Assembly: GCA_017483465.1 (NCBI GenBank)
Contig: JAFUWN010000005.1
Location: 103,549-167,548 of the forward strand
Source: Oscillospiraceae bacterium
Lineage (GTDB): Bacteria; Bacillota; Clostridia; Oscillospirales; Ruminococcaceae
DNA length: 64,000 bases
Direction of reading: 5' to 3'
Shown here: one piece after another, positions 25,918 to 34,037 of the stretch
How positions within the stretch are numbered: the stretch's first letter is position 1
Layout: every line of letters begins with the position of its first letter
Notes under the pieces: generated by a model
Database searches by the model: none
What the model was told of the DNA's origin: nothing
What the model saw: the letters and a program-made list of their open reading frames with translations, nothing else
Position numbers and translations under genes: made by a program

Positions 25918-26805
25918 ATGGCAAAATCAAAAAAAGGACATGTAGCGATTCCGTTTTTACTGGCATTTCTGCTCGGCATTGTCTGCATCGGCGGTATTGC
26001 AATGTATCTGTTCAATAAACTGAGTACAAAAGAAGATACACGGGCCTCTGTCAGCAGCGTGGTCAAGCCGACGGAATCCGACAACATGACTTTATTATTT
26101 GTTCTGGACGAACCCAGCGATGCAAGTCCGCTTACTTTTCTGGCGGCAAGGGTTCTCCCCGAAGAAAAGAAAATTATTCTGATTTCTCTTCCGTCCAATA
26201 TGCTCGCCATTGTTGACGGCAGACAGGACACACTGACAACTTTCTATAAAACCAACGGCATTCAGGGGGCAATGTCTGCCATCCAGAACGAAGCCGGCAT
26301 TTATGCGGACAGATATATCATCCTCAATTCCGAATCTTTCCAGAAAATCTGCAATATCTTTGCAGGGGTCAATTATCAGATTCCCCTCGGCACACAGGGC
26401 TTTGCCGATAATCCCGAAGAACAGTATCTCGGCCCGGCTCAGATCGAAAAACTCATCACAAACCCCTTCTTCAAAGACGGAGAAAGCGAACGCAGCGCCC
26501 TTGTTTCCGATGTTGTTTCTGAAATGATCAACCAGACCGACTATGACAGAATTGTGGCTTCTATGGACTCTAATTTCCGTACTCTCATCAACATGATGAA
26601 TACCGATATTTCTTCTATCGACTACAGCAACGAAAAATCTGCTCTCAAATACATGTACACTTACGGCAGCCGTTTATGCACCTACCGTCTGGCAACCGGC
26701 AGCACTTCCGATGACGGCATGTTCGTCCTTGACAGAGACTTCCAGGAAAGTATTGCCGATTATTTCTCGCATACAGAATCCGCAGACCAGTCAGCAGGGG
26801 AGTAA
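25918..26805 (+). CDS. Degenerate LytR-CpsA-Psr (LCP)-like membrane protein
   Basis: A 295-residue protein with an N-terminal TM segment (IPFLLAFLLGIVCIGGIAMYL, near 12-32) and an extracellular LCP-like domain. Strand pattern, helix and GIQGAMSAIQNEAGIYADRY match the LCP order (compare the KlNaAYA and gG.. segments). The Arg of the SIPRDT-like motif is replaced (SLPSNM), and other Arg and Asp contacts to the pyrophosphate are also lost, so phosphotransferase activity is doubtful. Start MAKSKKG at 25918 has an AAGGAGGAATTTTTATT ribosome-binding site. Another reading is a pseudo-LCP regulator. The gene downstream, tatD, starts about 5 bases after it. Confidence 0.6.
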   Translation: MAKSKKGHVAIPFLLAFLLGIVCIGGIAMYLFNKLSTKEDTRASVSSVVKPTESDNMTLLFVLDEPSDASPLTFLAARVLPEEKKIILISLPSNMLAIVDGRQDTLTTFYKTNGIQGAMSAIQNEAGIYADRYIILNSESFQKICNIFAGVNYQIPLGTQGFADNPEEQYLGPAQIEKLITNPFFKDGESERSALVSDVVSEMINQTDYDRIVASMDSNFRTLINMMNTDISSIDYSNEKSALKYMYTYGSRLCTYRLATGSTSDDGMFVLDRDFQESIADYFSHTESADQSAGE

Positions 26806-26810
26806 GCATC

Positions 26811-27584
26811 TTGAATTATACTAATATCTTCGATACACATGCTCATTATGCCGATGCAAAATTCGATCAGGACAGAGATTTGTTATTAAGCAAAACTTTG
26901 CCCGAAGCAGGCATCAAATATATCATGCTTGCCGGTGTCGAAATTCCTGACTGTTTCGCAAGTGCCGAACTCGCAGAACAATATGCTTATCTCTATTGCA
27001 GTGCCGGCCTCCATCCCGGTTATCTCCATTCCCGCCCCGATGACTGGCAAATACAGATCAGAACCCTCGCAAAATTCCCTAAATGCAAAGCAATCGGTGA
27101 AATCGGACTCGATTATCATAACGGCAGGGAAAATGCCGATCTTCAGAAAAAAATTTTAATTCAACAGATTCTGCTTGCCAAAGAACTCGATCTCCCTTGT
27201 ATCTTCCACTTCCGTGATGCTACCGGCGATGCTGTCGAAATCCTCAAATCCTATCAGCCTAGAGGCATTCTCCACTGTTTCAACAGCTCGGCAGAAACCG
27301 CAAAAGAACTGCTTAAAATTCCCGATCTGTATTTCAGCTTCTCCGGTGTCATTACTTATAAAAATGCAAGAAAGCCTGTCGAAGCGATTCAAATTATCCC
27401 GGCACACCGGCTTCTGATCGAAACAGACTCCCCTTATCTCGCTCCGGAACCCTTCCGGCATCAACGCTGTGACAGCTCTATGATTCAGCATACTGCCGAA
27501 AAAGCTGCTGCACTTAAAAACATTCCCGTTCAGGATTTTATTACAATCTGCTGTGAAAATGCCCGCAGAATCTTTCATATTTGA
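26811..27584 (+). CDS. tatD: TatD-family metal-dependent hydrolase/DNase
   Basis: This 257-residue TIM-barrel enzyme is a metal-dependent 3'-5' exonuclease family member. Motifs include IFDTHAHYADAKF (HxH), SAGLHPGY, IGEIGLDYHNG, CIFHFRD, ILHCFNSSAE and LIETDSPYLAPEPFRHQRC. All metal ligands are visible. It starts with TTG at 26811 (GGGGAG upstream) because the conserved N-terminus NYTNIFDTHAH follows, and it is likely co-transcribed with the preceding LCP-like gene. Confidence 0.93.
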   Translation: MNYTNIFDTHAHYADAKFDQDRDLLLSKTLPEAGIKYIMLAGVEIPDCFASAELAEQYAYLYCSAGLHPGYLHSRPDDWQIQIRTLAKFPKCKAIGEIGLDYHNGRENADLQKKILIQQILLAKELDLPCIFHFRDATGDAVEILKSYQPRGILHCFNSSAETAKELLKIPDLYFSFSGVITYKNARKPVEAIQIIPAHRLLIETDSPYLAPEPFRHQRCDSSMIQHTAEKAAALKNIPVQDFITICCENARRIFHI

Positions 27585-27612
27585 TAATTTGCTGAAAATC
27601 TGTCACAAACTA

Positions 27613-27641
27613 TTGACTTTATCCGCATTTTGTACTATAAT
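27613..27641 (+). promoter_or_regulatory. SigA-type promoter of secDF
   Basis: TTGACT (27613-27618) and TATAAT (27636-27641) are spaced by exactly 17 bp. A leader of about 70 bases precedes the secDF GTG start. Confidence 0.75.
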
Positions 27642-27718
27642 ATTTATGATTGTCGTGAAAACCGGCTCATTTTTATTTCTTTCCCCAAAAATAAGAGAAA
27701 ACAGGAGGTAACTCAAAC

Positions 27719-30037
27719 GTGAACAAACGAATCGGAAAACCCGTCTTCTTTGTCGTTTTTGTACTCATTCTTGCCTTTGCCTATACTACCATGTTCGGCG
27801 TGGCAACCTACAACGGCGACATTAAGCATACCTGGGTTCACAGTCTTGAAGACATCCGTCTCGGTATTGATATCCAGGGCGGTGTTGACGTAACTTTTGA
27901 ACCTGATGACGGTGTAAACGCTACTGACGAACAAATGGATGCTGCTTTGCAGGTCATCAAACTCCGACTGACCAACCTCAGCATCAACGACAGTGAAACT
28001 TATGTAGACTATAATAACAGCCGTATTATTGTCCGGTTTCCCTGGCAGTCCGGTGAAGAAAATTTCGATCCTACTGCCGCTGTCAATGAACTCGGTCAGA
28101 TGTCAGAATTAACTTTCCGCTATGGCTCTGATATTTCCGGTGAAGTCATCCTGACCGGTTCCAGTGTCGATACCGCTACACCTGGCTATGATCAGCAGAA
28201 TGATCAGTGGGTCGTTCAGCTGAAACTTAACGACTCCGGCAAAGAAGCCTTTGCTACTGCTACCGCTGCTCAGGCTGCCAATAATGGCTATATCTCCATC
28301 TGGATGGATGAAACCTGTATTTCCAACGCTACTGTCAATGAAGCAATCTCCAGCGGTGAAGCTGTCATCTCCGGCAGTTTTACTTCTGAAACTGCCAAAC
28401 AGCTCGCTGATCAGATTACTTCCGGTGCTCTGCCGTTCTCTCTGCATTCCACCAGTACGAAAACACTTTCTCCGACTTTGGGTTCCGGTGCTCTTCGTGC
28501 GATGGTGCTCAGCGGTCTGATCGCTCTTGCCTTTATCTGCATTTATATGCTCGTTCTCTACAGACTGCCCGGCTTTGTCGCTGTCATCGGCCTGATCGGT
28601 CAGGTGGCAGGTATGCTCGCCGCTGTTTCCGGATGGTTCGGCTTCATGCCCAGCTCGACTCTTACAATTCCCGGTATTGCCGGTATTATCCTTTCTGTCG
28701 GCATGGGTGTTGACTGTAATATCATCACGGCTGAACGTATCCGTGAAGAACTTGCAAGAGGCAGATCTCTCGAATCTTCCCTGAAAGCCGGCTATGAAAA
28801 TGCATTCTCTGCTATTCTTGACGGTAACTTAACTCTTGCCATTGTCGCTCTTATCCTGATGGGTGCTTTCGGTACAGACAATGCTATTACAAGATTCTTA
28901 AATGCTACCATCTTCTATTTCTTCGGGGCTACTACAGAAGGCTTTATCTATTCTTTCGGCTTTACTCTTATCATGGGTGTTATTCTTAACTTCGTCATGG
29001 GTGTGTTCGCTGCAAGACTGATGACTTTCTCCCTCGCAAAATTCAAAGCATTCCAGAAACCTTCTCTGTTCAATTATACAGAAGGCAAATATAAAGAAGC
29101 AAAACTGCTCCGTTTCAGCGAAAATAAGAAAAAATTCTTTATCATCTCTGCTGTGCTGGTTGTCCTCTCGATCTGTACTACTTTCATTGGTGTGGAAGTT
29201 TCTATTGACTTCAAGGGCGGTACTATCGTTTCTTATTCCTATACAGGAGATCTCAATGAAACTGCCTGCCAGTCTGAAATTGAAAGTATTCTCAATACAC
29301 CTGTTACCATCCAGAAAGGTGAAAGCTTCGATGCGGATACCAATATCCTGACCGTTTCTTTCAGCTATAACGACAGCTTAACCCTCGAACAGCAGGAAAA
29401 TATGCTCAATGCTATGACAGAAGCTTATCCGGATAACAATATCCAGGAACTCGAAAGCAATGATGTCAGCCCGTCTTCCGGTCGTGAATTCTTCGCTAAG
29501 TGCATTGTCGCTGTTATCTTTGCCGCTGTCCTCCTGATTATCTATATCGCTCTGCGATTCAAGAAAATCAGCGGCTGGTCTGCCGGTATCTTTACTATCA
29601 TCACACTTCTGCATGATATTATCATCACTTACGGCAGCTTCGTACTTTGCAGATTTGAAATCGACTCTAACTTTATGGCAGTTGTTCTGACAATATTCGG
29701 CTATTCTATCAATAATACAATCATCGTTTATGACAGAATCCGTGAAAATCAGAGACTTCTGAAAAAAGATGCTACTATTGCTGACCTTGTTAATACCAGT
29801 GCAAGCCAGACAATGCGGCGTTCCCTCAGAACTTCCATTACTACTGTATCTACTATGATTATCATCAGTGTTGTTGCTTCTGTCTTCAATGTCAACAGCA
29901 TTCTCAGCTTCTCCGTTCCGATGACCTTCGGTCTGATCGCCGGTACTTACTCTTCTCAGTGTATCGCTCCGACTCTCTGGGTTTGGTGGAATGAACATCT
30001 TGGCAATAAAACCATTCAGGATGTTGCTGTTAAATAA
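27719..30037 (+). CDS. secDF: SecD-SecF fusion, protein-export membrane protein
   Basis: SecDF uses the proton gradient to assist Sec-dependent export. The 772 residues contain both halves in one chain: SecD (residues 1-430) with DIRLGIDIQGGVDVTFE and GVDCNIITAERIREELARG, and SecF (from about 450) with VSIDFKGGTIVSY and GYSINNTIIVYDRIRENQR. Each half has about six membrane segments. GTG start 27719 is preceded by AGGAGGTAACT. The D/R pairs characteristic of the two transmembrane signatures seem present. Fused SecDF is the usual form in Firmicutes. Confidence 0.96.
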   Translation: MNKRIGKPVFFVVFVLILAFAYTTMFGVATYNGDIKHTWVHSLEDIRLGIDIQGGVDVTFEPDDGVNATDEQMDAALQVIKLRLTNLSINDSETYVDYNNSRIIVRFPWQSGEENFDPTAAVNELGQMSELTFRYGSDISGEVILTGSSVDTATPGYDQQNDQWVVQLKLNDSGKEAFATATAAQAANNGYISIWMDETCISNATVNEAISSGEAVISGSFTSETAKQLADQITSGALPFSLHSTSTKTLSPTLGSGALRAMVLSGLIALAFICIYMLVLYRLPGFVAVIGLIGQVAGMLAAVSGWFGFMPSSTLTIPGIAGIILSVGMGVDCNIITAERIREELARGRSLESSLKAGYENAFSAILDGNLTLAIVALILMGAFGTDNAITRFLNATIFYFFGATTEGFIYSFGFTLIMGVILNFVMGVFAARLMTFSLAKFKAFQKPSLFNYTEGKYKEAKLLRFSENKKKFFIISAVLVVLSICTTFIGVEVSIDFKGGTIVSYSYTGDLNETACQSEIESILNTPVTIQKGESFDADTNILTVSFSYNDSLTLEQQENMLNAMTEAYPDNNIQELESNDVSPSSGREFFAKCIVAVIFAAVLLIIYIALRFKKISGWSAGIFTIITLLHDIIITYGSFVLCRFEIDSNFMAVVLTIFGYSINNTIIVYDRIRENQRLLKKDATIADLVNTSASQTMRRSLRTSITTVSTMIIISVVASVFNVNSILSFSVPMTFGLIAGTYSSQCIAPTLWVWWNEHLGNKTIQDVAVK

Positions 30038-30054
30038 TCTCTGGCACGCATACT

Positions 30055-30086
30055 TCCGGCAGATATTTCATCTGCCGGATTTTTTT
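30055..30086 (+). terminator. Terminator of secDF
   Basis: A stem TCCGGCAGA/TCTGCCGGA (30055-30063 with 30071-30079) is followed by a run of T. Confidence 0.85.
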
Positions 30087-30094
30087 GTCCGGCA

Positions 30095-30123
30095 TTGACA
30101 AATTTCCTGAAATATGCTATCAT
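30095..30123 (+). promoter_or_regulatory. SigA-type promoter of deoD
   Basis: TTGACA (30095-30100) and TATCAT (30118-30123) are separated by 17 bp, with an extended TGC before the -10. AAAAGGAGG lies before ATG 30160. Confidence 0.75.
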
Positions 30124-30159
30124 AAAATTATAAATTTTTTTAAAAGGAGGTTCTTCTCT

Positions 30160-30867
30160 ATGTCTACTCCGCATCTGCAAGGCAATAAAGGCGATTATGC
30201 TCCTGTTGTCCTTATGCCCGGTGATCCCCTCAGAGCGAAATTTATTGCCGAAACTTACCTCGAAAATCCAAAATGTGTCAATGAAATCCGTGGTATGCTC
30301 GGCTATACAGGCACGTATCAGGGCGTTCCCGTTTCTGTTCAGGGCAGCGGTATGGGTATCCCTTCTATTGGCATCTATTCTTATGAACTCTATCATTTCT
30401 TTGATGTCAAAAGTATTATCCGAATCGGTACGGCCGGCGGTATCGCTCCTGAAGTCAAGCTCCGTGATGTGATTCTCGCTCAGGCTTCCTGTACCAATTC
30501 CAATTTTGCCGCACAATATCACCTCCCCGGTACGTATGCTCCGATTGCTTCTTTCCGGCTGCTGAAAACGGCTGCCGATATTGCCCAAAATTTAAATATC
30601 CCTGTCAAGACCGGAAACTTCTTTTGCAGCGATATGTTCTATGATGATGCCGATTCCCTCGAACAATGGGCAAAAATGCATGTGCTTGGAATTGAAATGG
30701 AGTCTGCTGCCCTCTATATGAACGCCGCAAGAGCAGGCAAAGAAGCTCTGTGTATCTGTACGGTTTCTGACTGCCCTCTCCGGCATGAATTCACAACCGC
30801 TGAAGAACGTCAGACGGGTTTTACTGATATGATGAAACTCGCTCTCGAAACGGCCATTGTATTATAA
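30160..30867 (+). CDS. deoD: Purine-nucleoside phosphorylase, DeoD type
   Basis: DeoD cleaves purine (deoxy)nucleosides with phosphate to give the base and (deoxy)ribose-1-phosphate. The 235 residues match the hexameric family (about 235). Motifs: LMPGDPLRAKFIAE, VNEIRGMLGYTG, SGMGIPSIGIYSYEL, IRIGTAGGIAPEVKLRD, VLGIEMESAALYMNA and CTVSDCPLRHE, with catalytic Asp in SDCPL. It is transcribed alone. A strong AAAAGGAGG site fixes the start. Confidence 0.96.
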   Translation: MSTPHLQGNKGDYAPVVLMPGDPLRAKFIAETYLENPKCVNEIRGMLGYTGTYQGVPVSVQGSGMGIPSIGIYSYELYHFFDVKSIIRIGTAGGIAPEVKLRDVILAQASCTNSNFAAQYHLPGTYAPIASFRLLKTAADIAQNLNIPVKTGNFFCSDMFYDDADSLEQWAKMHVLGIEMESAALYMNAARAGKEALCICTVSDCPLRHEFTTAEERQTGFTDMMKLALETAIVL

Positions 30868-31027
30868 AAAATTTTTTTAAAATTTAATTTCCTTTAAGAT
30901 TTTTTTAAGCTTTCTGGGGTATCATATAAGTGGATTAAGAAATTCCCCCTTAAGTTTCATCTGTCATGTGAGTTGAAAAGTATTTTTTAATCCCCCAATT
31001 CCCCCCATTATTTGATTTACTCTCAAT

Positions 31028-31062
31028 GAAAGCGATGGTCTTTTTCCCATCGCTGTTTTTTT
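31028..31062 (+). terminator. Hairpin with long T-run upstream of the DUF896 gene
   Basis: AGCGATGG/CCATCGCT (31031-31038 with 31047-31054) is followed by eight T. It lies about 160 bases after deoD, so it may end an unseen short transcript from 30900-31030 or deoD itself. A possible small RNA between the two genes could not be supported further. Confidence 0.7.
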
Positions 31063-31088
31063 TATTACTATCCAGGAGTGTGATTTTT

Positions 31089-31286
31089 TTGGAACAGAAC
31101 TTAATTCAGCGAATCAATGAACTCGCCCGCAAATCCAAGGCCGAAGGCCTTACCGATCAGGAAAAACTTGAACAACAGAAACTCCGTGATCAGTACCGTG
31201 CTGCATTCAGAAGAAACCTTGCCGATCAGCTCGAACATACTTATATTATGGATGAAAACGGCAATAAACGAAAACTCAAAAAATAA
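31089..31286 (+). CDS. DUF896 (YnzC family) protein
   Basis: A 65-residue cytoplasmic protein. LIQRINELARKSKAEGLTDQ followed by EKLEQQKLRDQYRAAFRRN is the standard YnzC/DUF896 two-helix hairpin, of unknown function. The start is TTG at 31089, with an AGGAGTGTG ribosome-binding site, and the conserved N-terminus follows. It has its own terminator. Confidence 0.85.
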   Translation: MEQNLIQRINELARKSKAEGLTDQEKLEQQKLRDQYRAAFRRNLADQLEHTYIMDENGNKRKLKK

Positions 31287-31323
31287 TCAATTTTCTATAT
31301 AAAATCATTTCAAAAATCACAGA

Positions 31324-31362
31324 AAACAGGCTGGATTCCGGAACAGGTACAGCCTGTTTTTT
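31324..31362 (+). terminator. Terminator of the DUF896 gene
   Basis: AACAGGCTG/CAGCCTGTT (31325-31333 with 31350-31358) is followed by TTTT. Confidence 0.8.
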
Positions 31363-31472
31363 GAATACTGGCTGAAATTAAACTGAAAATTCTGTGAAAT
31401 TCTCCCTCTTTTAAACTTATTTTAAACTTTCTCCGATATAGTTATGCTATAGAGTATCGGAGGTGTTTCCCC

Positions 31473-32510
31473 ATGAATGAGAATATACAAAAAATTGCAC
31501 TGATTCCTGCCTATAAGCCGCAGCAGGAATTAACTGACCTTACAGCACAGCTCTCTCAGAACGGCTTCTCTGTAGTGATTGTCAATGACGGAAGCGGTGT
31601 GGAGTTCCGTCAGATTTTTGACAGCTTGTCATCATCGGCTCATGTCATTGCACATGCTGAAAATAAAGGCAAGGGCGAAGCTCTCAAAACAGGCATGAAC
31701 TATATCAGAAATCATTTTAAACCGCCTTATTTTACAGTAACTGCCGATGCAGACGGTCAGCATAAAATCTATGATATTATCCATGTGATTCAGGAAGCAG
31801 AACAGCATCCGGAAAGCCTGATCCTCGGAAGCAGAAAATTTGATAAAAATGTTCCGTTCCGGAGTCAGTTCGGCAATACTATGACAAGACTCGTTTATCA
31901 GCTTTCTACAGGCATAAAAATTCATGATACCCAGACTGGCCTGAGAGCATTCAGCCATAAACTCATTGACAGTCTGATTGCAATTCCCGGAAGCCGTTAT
32001 GAATATGAAATGAATGTCCTTATGGAACTTGCCCGAAATCATACAGAAATCCGTGAAATCTGGATTGAAACGGTTTATCTGCATGAAAATGCTTCTTCTC
32101 ATTTCGATGCTGTCAGGGATTCGTATCGGATTTATAAGGAAATTCTGAAATTCTCTGCCTCTTCATTTGTCAGTTTCCTGCTGGATTACGCATTATTCTG
32201 TCTGCTGTCGGCTTTCACAGGCAGACTGGTATTCTCCAATATTACAGCAAGAATATGCAGTTCTGTGCTGAATTTTATACTGAATCAGAAATTTGTATTC
32301 GGCATGAAAGATAATACTGCACAATCCGCAGTGAAATATTTTTCCCTTGCTATTATGATTCTGTTCTGCAATACACTGATTCTCAAAATGCTGACACTGA
32401 CAGGAATCAGCACTTTTCTTGCTAAAATCATTACAGAGATTCTGTTGTTTATTTTCAGTTATATCATTCAGCATCATTTTGTATTCAGAAAGGAGCATAA
32501 AACAATATGA
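31473..32510 (+). CDS. Family 2 glycosyltransferase fused to a GtrA-like membrane domain
   Basis: A 345-residue protein. Residues 1-225 form a DPM1/DolP-type GT-A domain with IPAYKPQQ, VVIVNDGSGVE and TADADGQHK (the metal-binding DxD region). Residues 230-340 hold four membrane segments of the GtrA family (SFLLDYALFCLLS, NFILNQKFVF, FIFSYIIQHHFVF), which move lipid-linked sugars. The likely role is to make and flip a polyprenyl-phosphate sugar for cell-envelope glycosylation. It overlaps the next gene by 4 bases, and the ATG at 31473 has a GGAGGTG ribosome-binding site. Confidence 0.88.
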   Translation: MNENIQKIALIPAYKPQQELTDLTAQLSQNGFSVVIVNDGSGVEFRQIFDSLSSSAHVIAHAENKGKGEALKTGMNYIRNHFKPPYFTVTADADGQHKIYDIIHVIQEAEQHPESLILGSRKFDKNVPFRSQFGNTMTRLVYQLSTGIKIHDTQTGLRAFSHKLIDSLIAIPGSRYEYEMNVLMELARNHTEIREIWIETVYLHENASSHFDAVRDSYRIYKEILKFSASSFVSFLLDYALFCLLSAFTGRLVFSNITARICSSVLNFILNQKFVFGMKDNTAQSAVKYFSLAIMILFCNTLILKMLTLTGISTFLAKIITEILLFIFSYIIQHHFVFRKEHKTI

Positions 32511-33520
32511 AAAAATATTCTCTTTTTCCAATATGCTATGGCATTGCACTGACCGCTTTCACTGTATATCTTTCTTTAGATACGTTTGTTCTCCGTGATG
32601 CCTATCAGACCGATATTGCCGAAATGAATACTTCTATGTTTGAAAATATTTCCGTCAGTGCAGAGACAAATCAATCCGTTTCAGAATCTGAAACAAATAC
32701 AGAAGCAGCCTCAGAAAGTCAGAAACACGGTAAAAAACATCATCAGAATGATTCTGTATCTGATACAACAGAGGCTGTTTCAGAACAAACTGCACAGAAT
32801 CTTTCTGATCTGCCTTATCAGGACGAAAATATACAAATCAATCTGACAGAATATTATGAAAATAATACCAAAATCTATGTCGCTGATATTCAGCTCACAT
32901 CAGCCGAATATCTCAAAACTGCTTTTGCAGAAGATACTTACGGAAAAAATATTACTGCCAAAACTTCCGCTATTGCATCCGCACATCATGCAATTCTGGC
33001 TATTAACGGCGATTATTACGGTGCACAGGAAAAAGGCTGTGTCATCCGGAACGGTATTGTTTACAGAAATACTCAAGGCTCAAATGATGTGCTTTGTATC
33101 TACGCTGACGGCACTCTGAAAATCATCAGTCCTGATGAGTATACTGCCGAAGAACTCGCTGCTCAGGGTGTGTGGCAGGCTTTCAGCTTTGGCCCCGGTC
33201 TGATCGAAGACAGTCAGATTACTGTCACACAAAATCAGGAGGTCGGAAAGGCAATGGCAAGTAATCCCCGGACTGCTGTCGGTATCATAGAACCTAATCA
33301 TTATGTATTTGTCGTATCAGACGGACGTACCACCGAAAGCGAAGGCTTGTCCCTCTATCAGCTGGCACAGTTTATGCAGAAACTCGGCGTGACAACAGCT
33401 TATAATCTGGACGGAGGCGGTTCGTCTACTATGTGTTTCAACGGTGAAGTCATCAACCATCCTACAACTACAGGAAATATTAAAGAAAGAGGAGTGAGCG
33501 ACATTGTCTACATCGGATAA
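32507..33520 (+). CDS. Exported phosphodiester glycosidase (NAGPA-like) domain protein
   Basis: A 337-residue protein with an N-terminal TM/signal anchor (ICYGIALTAFTVYLSL), a Ser/Glu/Asn-rich linker (residues 45-105) and a C-terminal NAGPA domain. The signature NLDGGGSSTMCFNGE is near residue 305, with NGDYYGAQ, AFSFGPGLI and NPRTAVGIIE before it. The family removes GlcNAc from phosphodiester-linked sugar chains. Acting next to a lipid-linked glycosyltransferase, it may trim a cell-wall glycopolymer outside the cell. The gene overlaps both neighbours. Confidence 0.85.
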   Translation: MKKYSLFPICYGIALTAFTVYLSLDTFVLRDAYQTDIAEMNTSMFENISVSAETNQSVSESETNTEAASESQKHGKKHHQNDSVSDTTEAVSEQTAQNLSDLPYQDENIQINLTEYYENNTKIYVADIQLTSAEYLKTAFAEDTYGKNITAKTSAIASAHHAILAINGDYYGAQEKGCVIRNGIVYRNTQGSNDVLCIYADGTLKIISPDEYTAEELAAQGVWQAFSFGPGLIEDSQITVTQNQEVGKAMASNPRTAVGIIEPNHYVFVVSDGRTTESEGLSLYQLAQFMQKLGVTTAYNLDGGGSSTMCFNGEVINHPTTTGNIKERGVSDIVYIG

Positions 33521-33893
33521 AACTATGCTGAAACAAATTCTTATGCAGCTGCTTTCAGCTGTCTGGTTTGCCTTTTTTGGTGCCGTCTATGAACGTTTCA
33601 GTCATGAAGTTTACTCATATTATATGATATATGCATTTGCTGTTCCGCTTGTTATGGGGGCACTGCCTTACAGTATCATGGCTCTGAAACACTGCCGTCC
33701 TGACAGAAAATTTCTGCATCTGTGGAATTCAGCTGTTATAACATTCACAATCGGCAGTATTTTTAAAGGCGTTCTGGATATTTACGGAACAACCAATTCA
33801 CTTCTGACAGTGTATCCCATTGCCGGCCTGATACTGACGGGACTGGCATTGATCACCCTGAAATTCAGAAAAACTGCTCCGGTCTCAGAATAA
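33504..33893 (+). CDS. Small four-TM membrane protein of the glycosyltransferase operon
   Basis: A 129-residue protein with about four hydrophobic segments (LSAVWFAFFGAVYERF, YMIYAFAVPLVMGALPYSIM, ITFTIGSIFKGVLDI, VYPIAGLILTGLALITL). The start overlaps the previous gene by 17 bases. It is a co-transcribed, unrecognised membrane protein, perhaps a partner for glycan transport. It ends just before a convergent terminator. Confidence 0.55.
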   Translation: MSTSDKTMLKQILMQLLSAVWFAFFGAVYERFSHEVYSYYMIYAFAVPLVMGALPYSIMALKHCRPDRKFLHLWNSAVITFTIGSIFKGVLDIYGTTNSLLTVYPIAGLILTGLALITLKFRKTAPVSE

Positions 33894-33896
33894 TAG

Positions 33897-34022
33897 TATC
33901 TTGGAAAACCGGAAACGGCTGCCCGAATATTTCATGTCAATCCGGAAGTGCTTCTTTCCGGTGAAATCATCGAAAATGAAAAGAAGATCGGAAATATATA
34001 TAAATCCCTGTTCTCATTCTAA
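33897..34022 (+). pseudogene. Possible C-terminal remnant of an HTH (XRE-type) regulator
   Basis: Immediately after the preceding gene's stop, the frame from 33897 reads GKPETAARIFHVNPEVLLSG, followed by EIIENEKKIGN, which resembles the last helices and C-terminus of Cro/C1 HTH proteins (compare AAKIFGVSPEYLL). No start is present, so this is a decayed fragment or coincidence. It is only about 40 codons. Confidence 0.25.
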
Positions 34023-34034
34023 GAACAGGGATTT
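34002..34034. terminator. Bidirectional terminator between convergent genes
   Basis: A perfect 13-bp stem (34002-34014 with 34022-34034) with a 7-base loop, T-rich on both sides, serves both the 33504 operon and the leftward G3E GTPase gene. Confidence 0.88.
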
Positions 34035-34037
34035 TTT

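Noticed and set aside
30868-31088. AT-rich intergenic region with a possible small RNA
   Set aside because: Only the hairpin at 31031-31054 could be supported; no promoter or conserved RNA shape was recognised.
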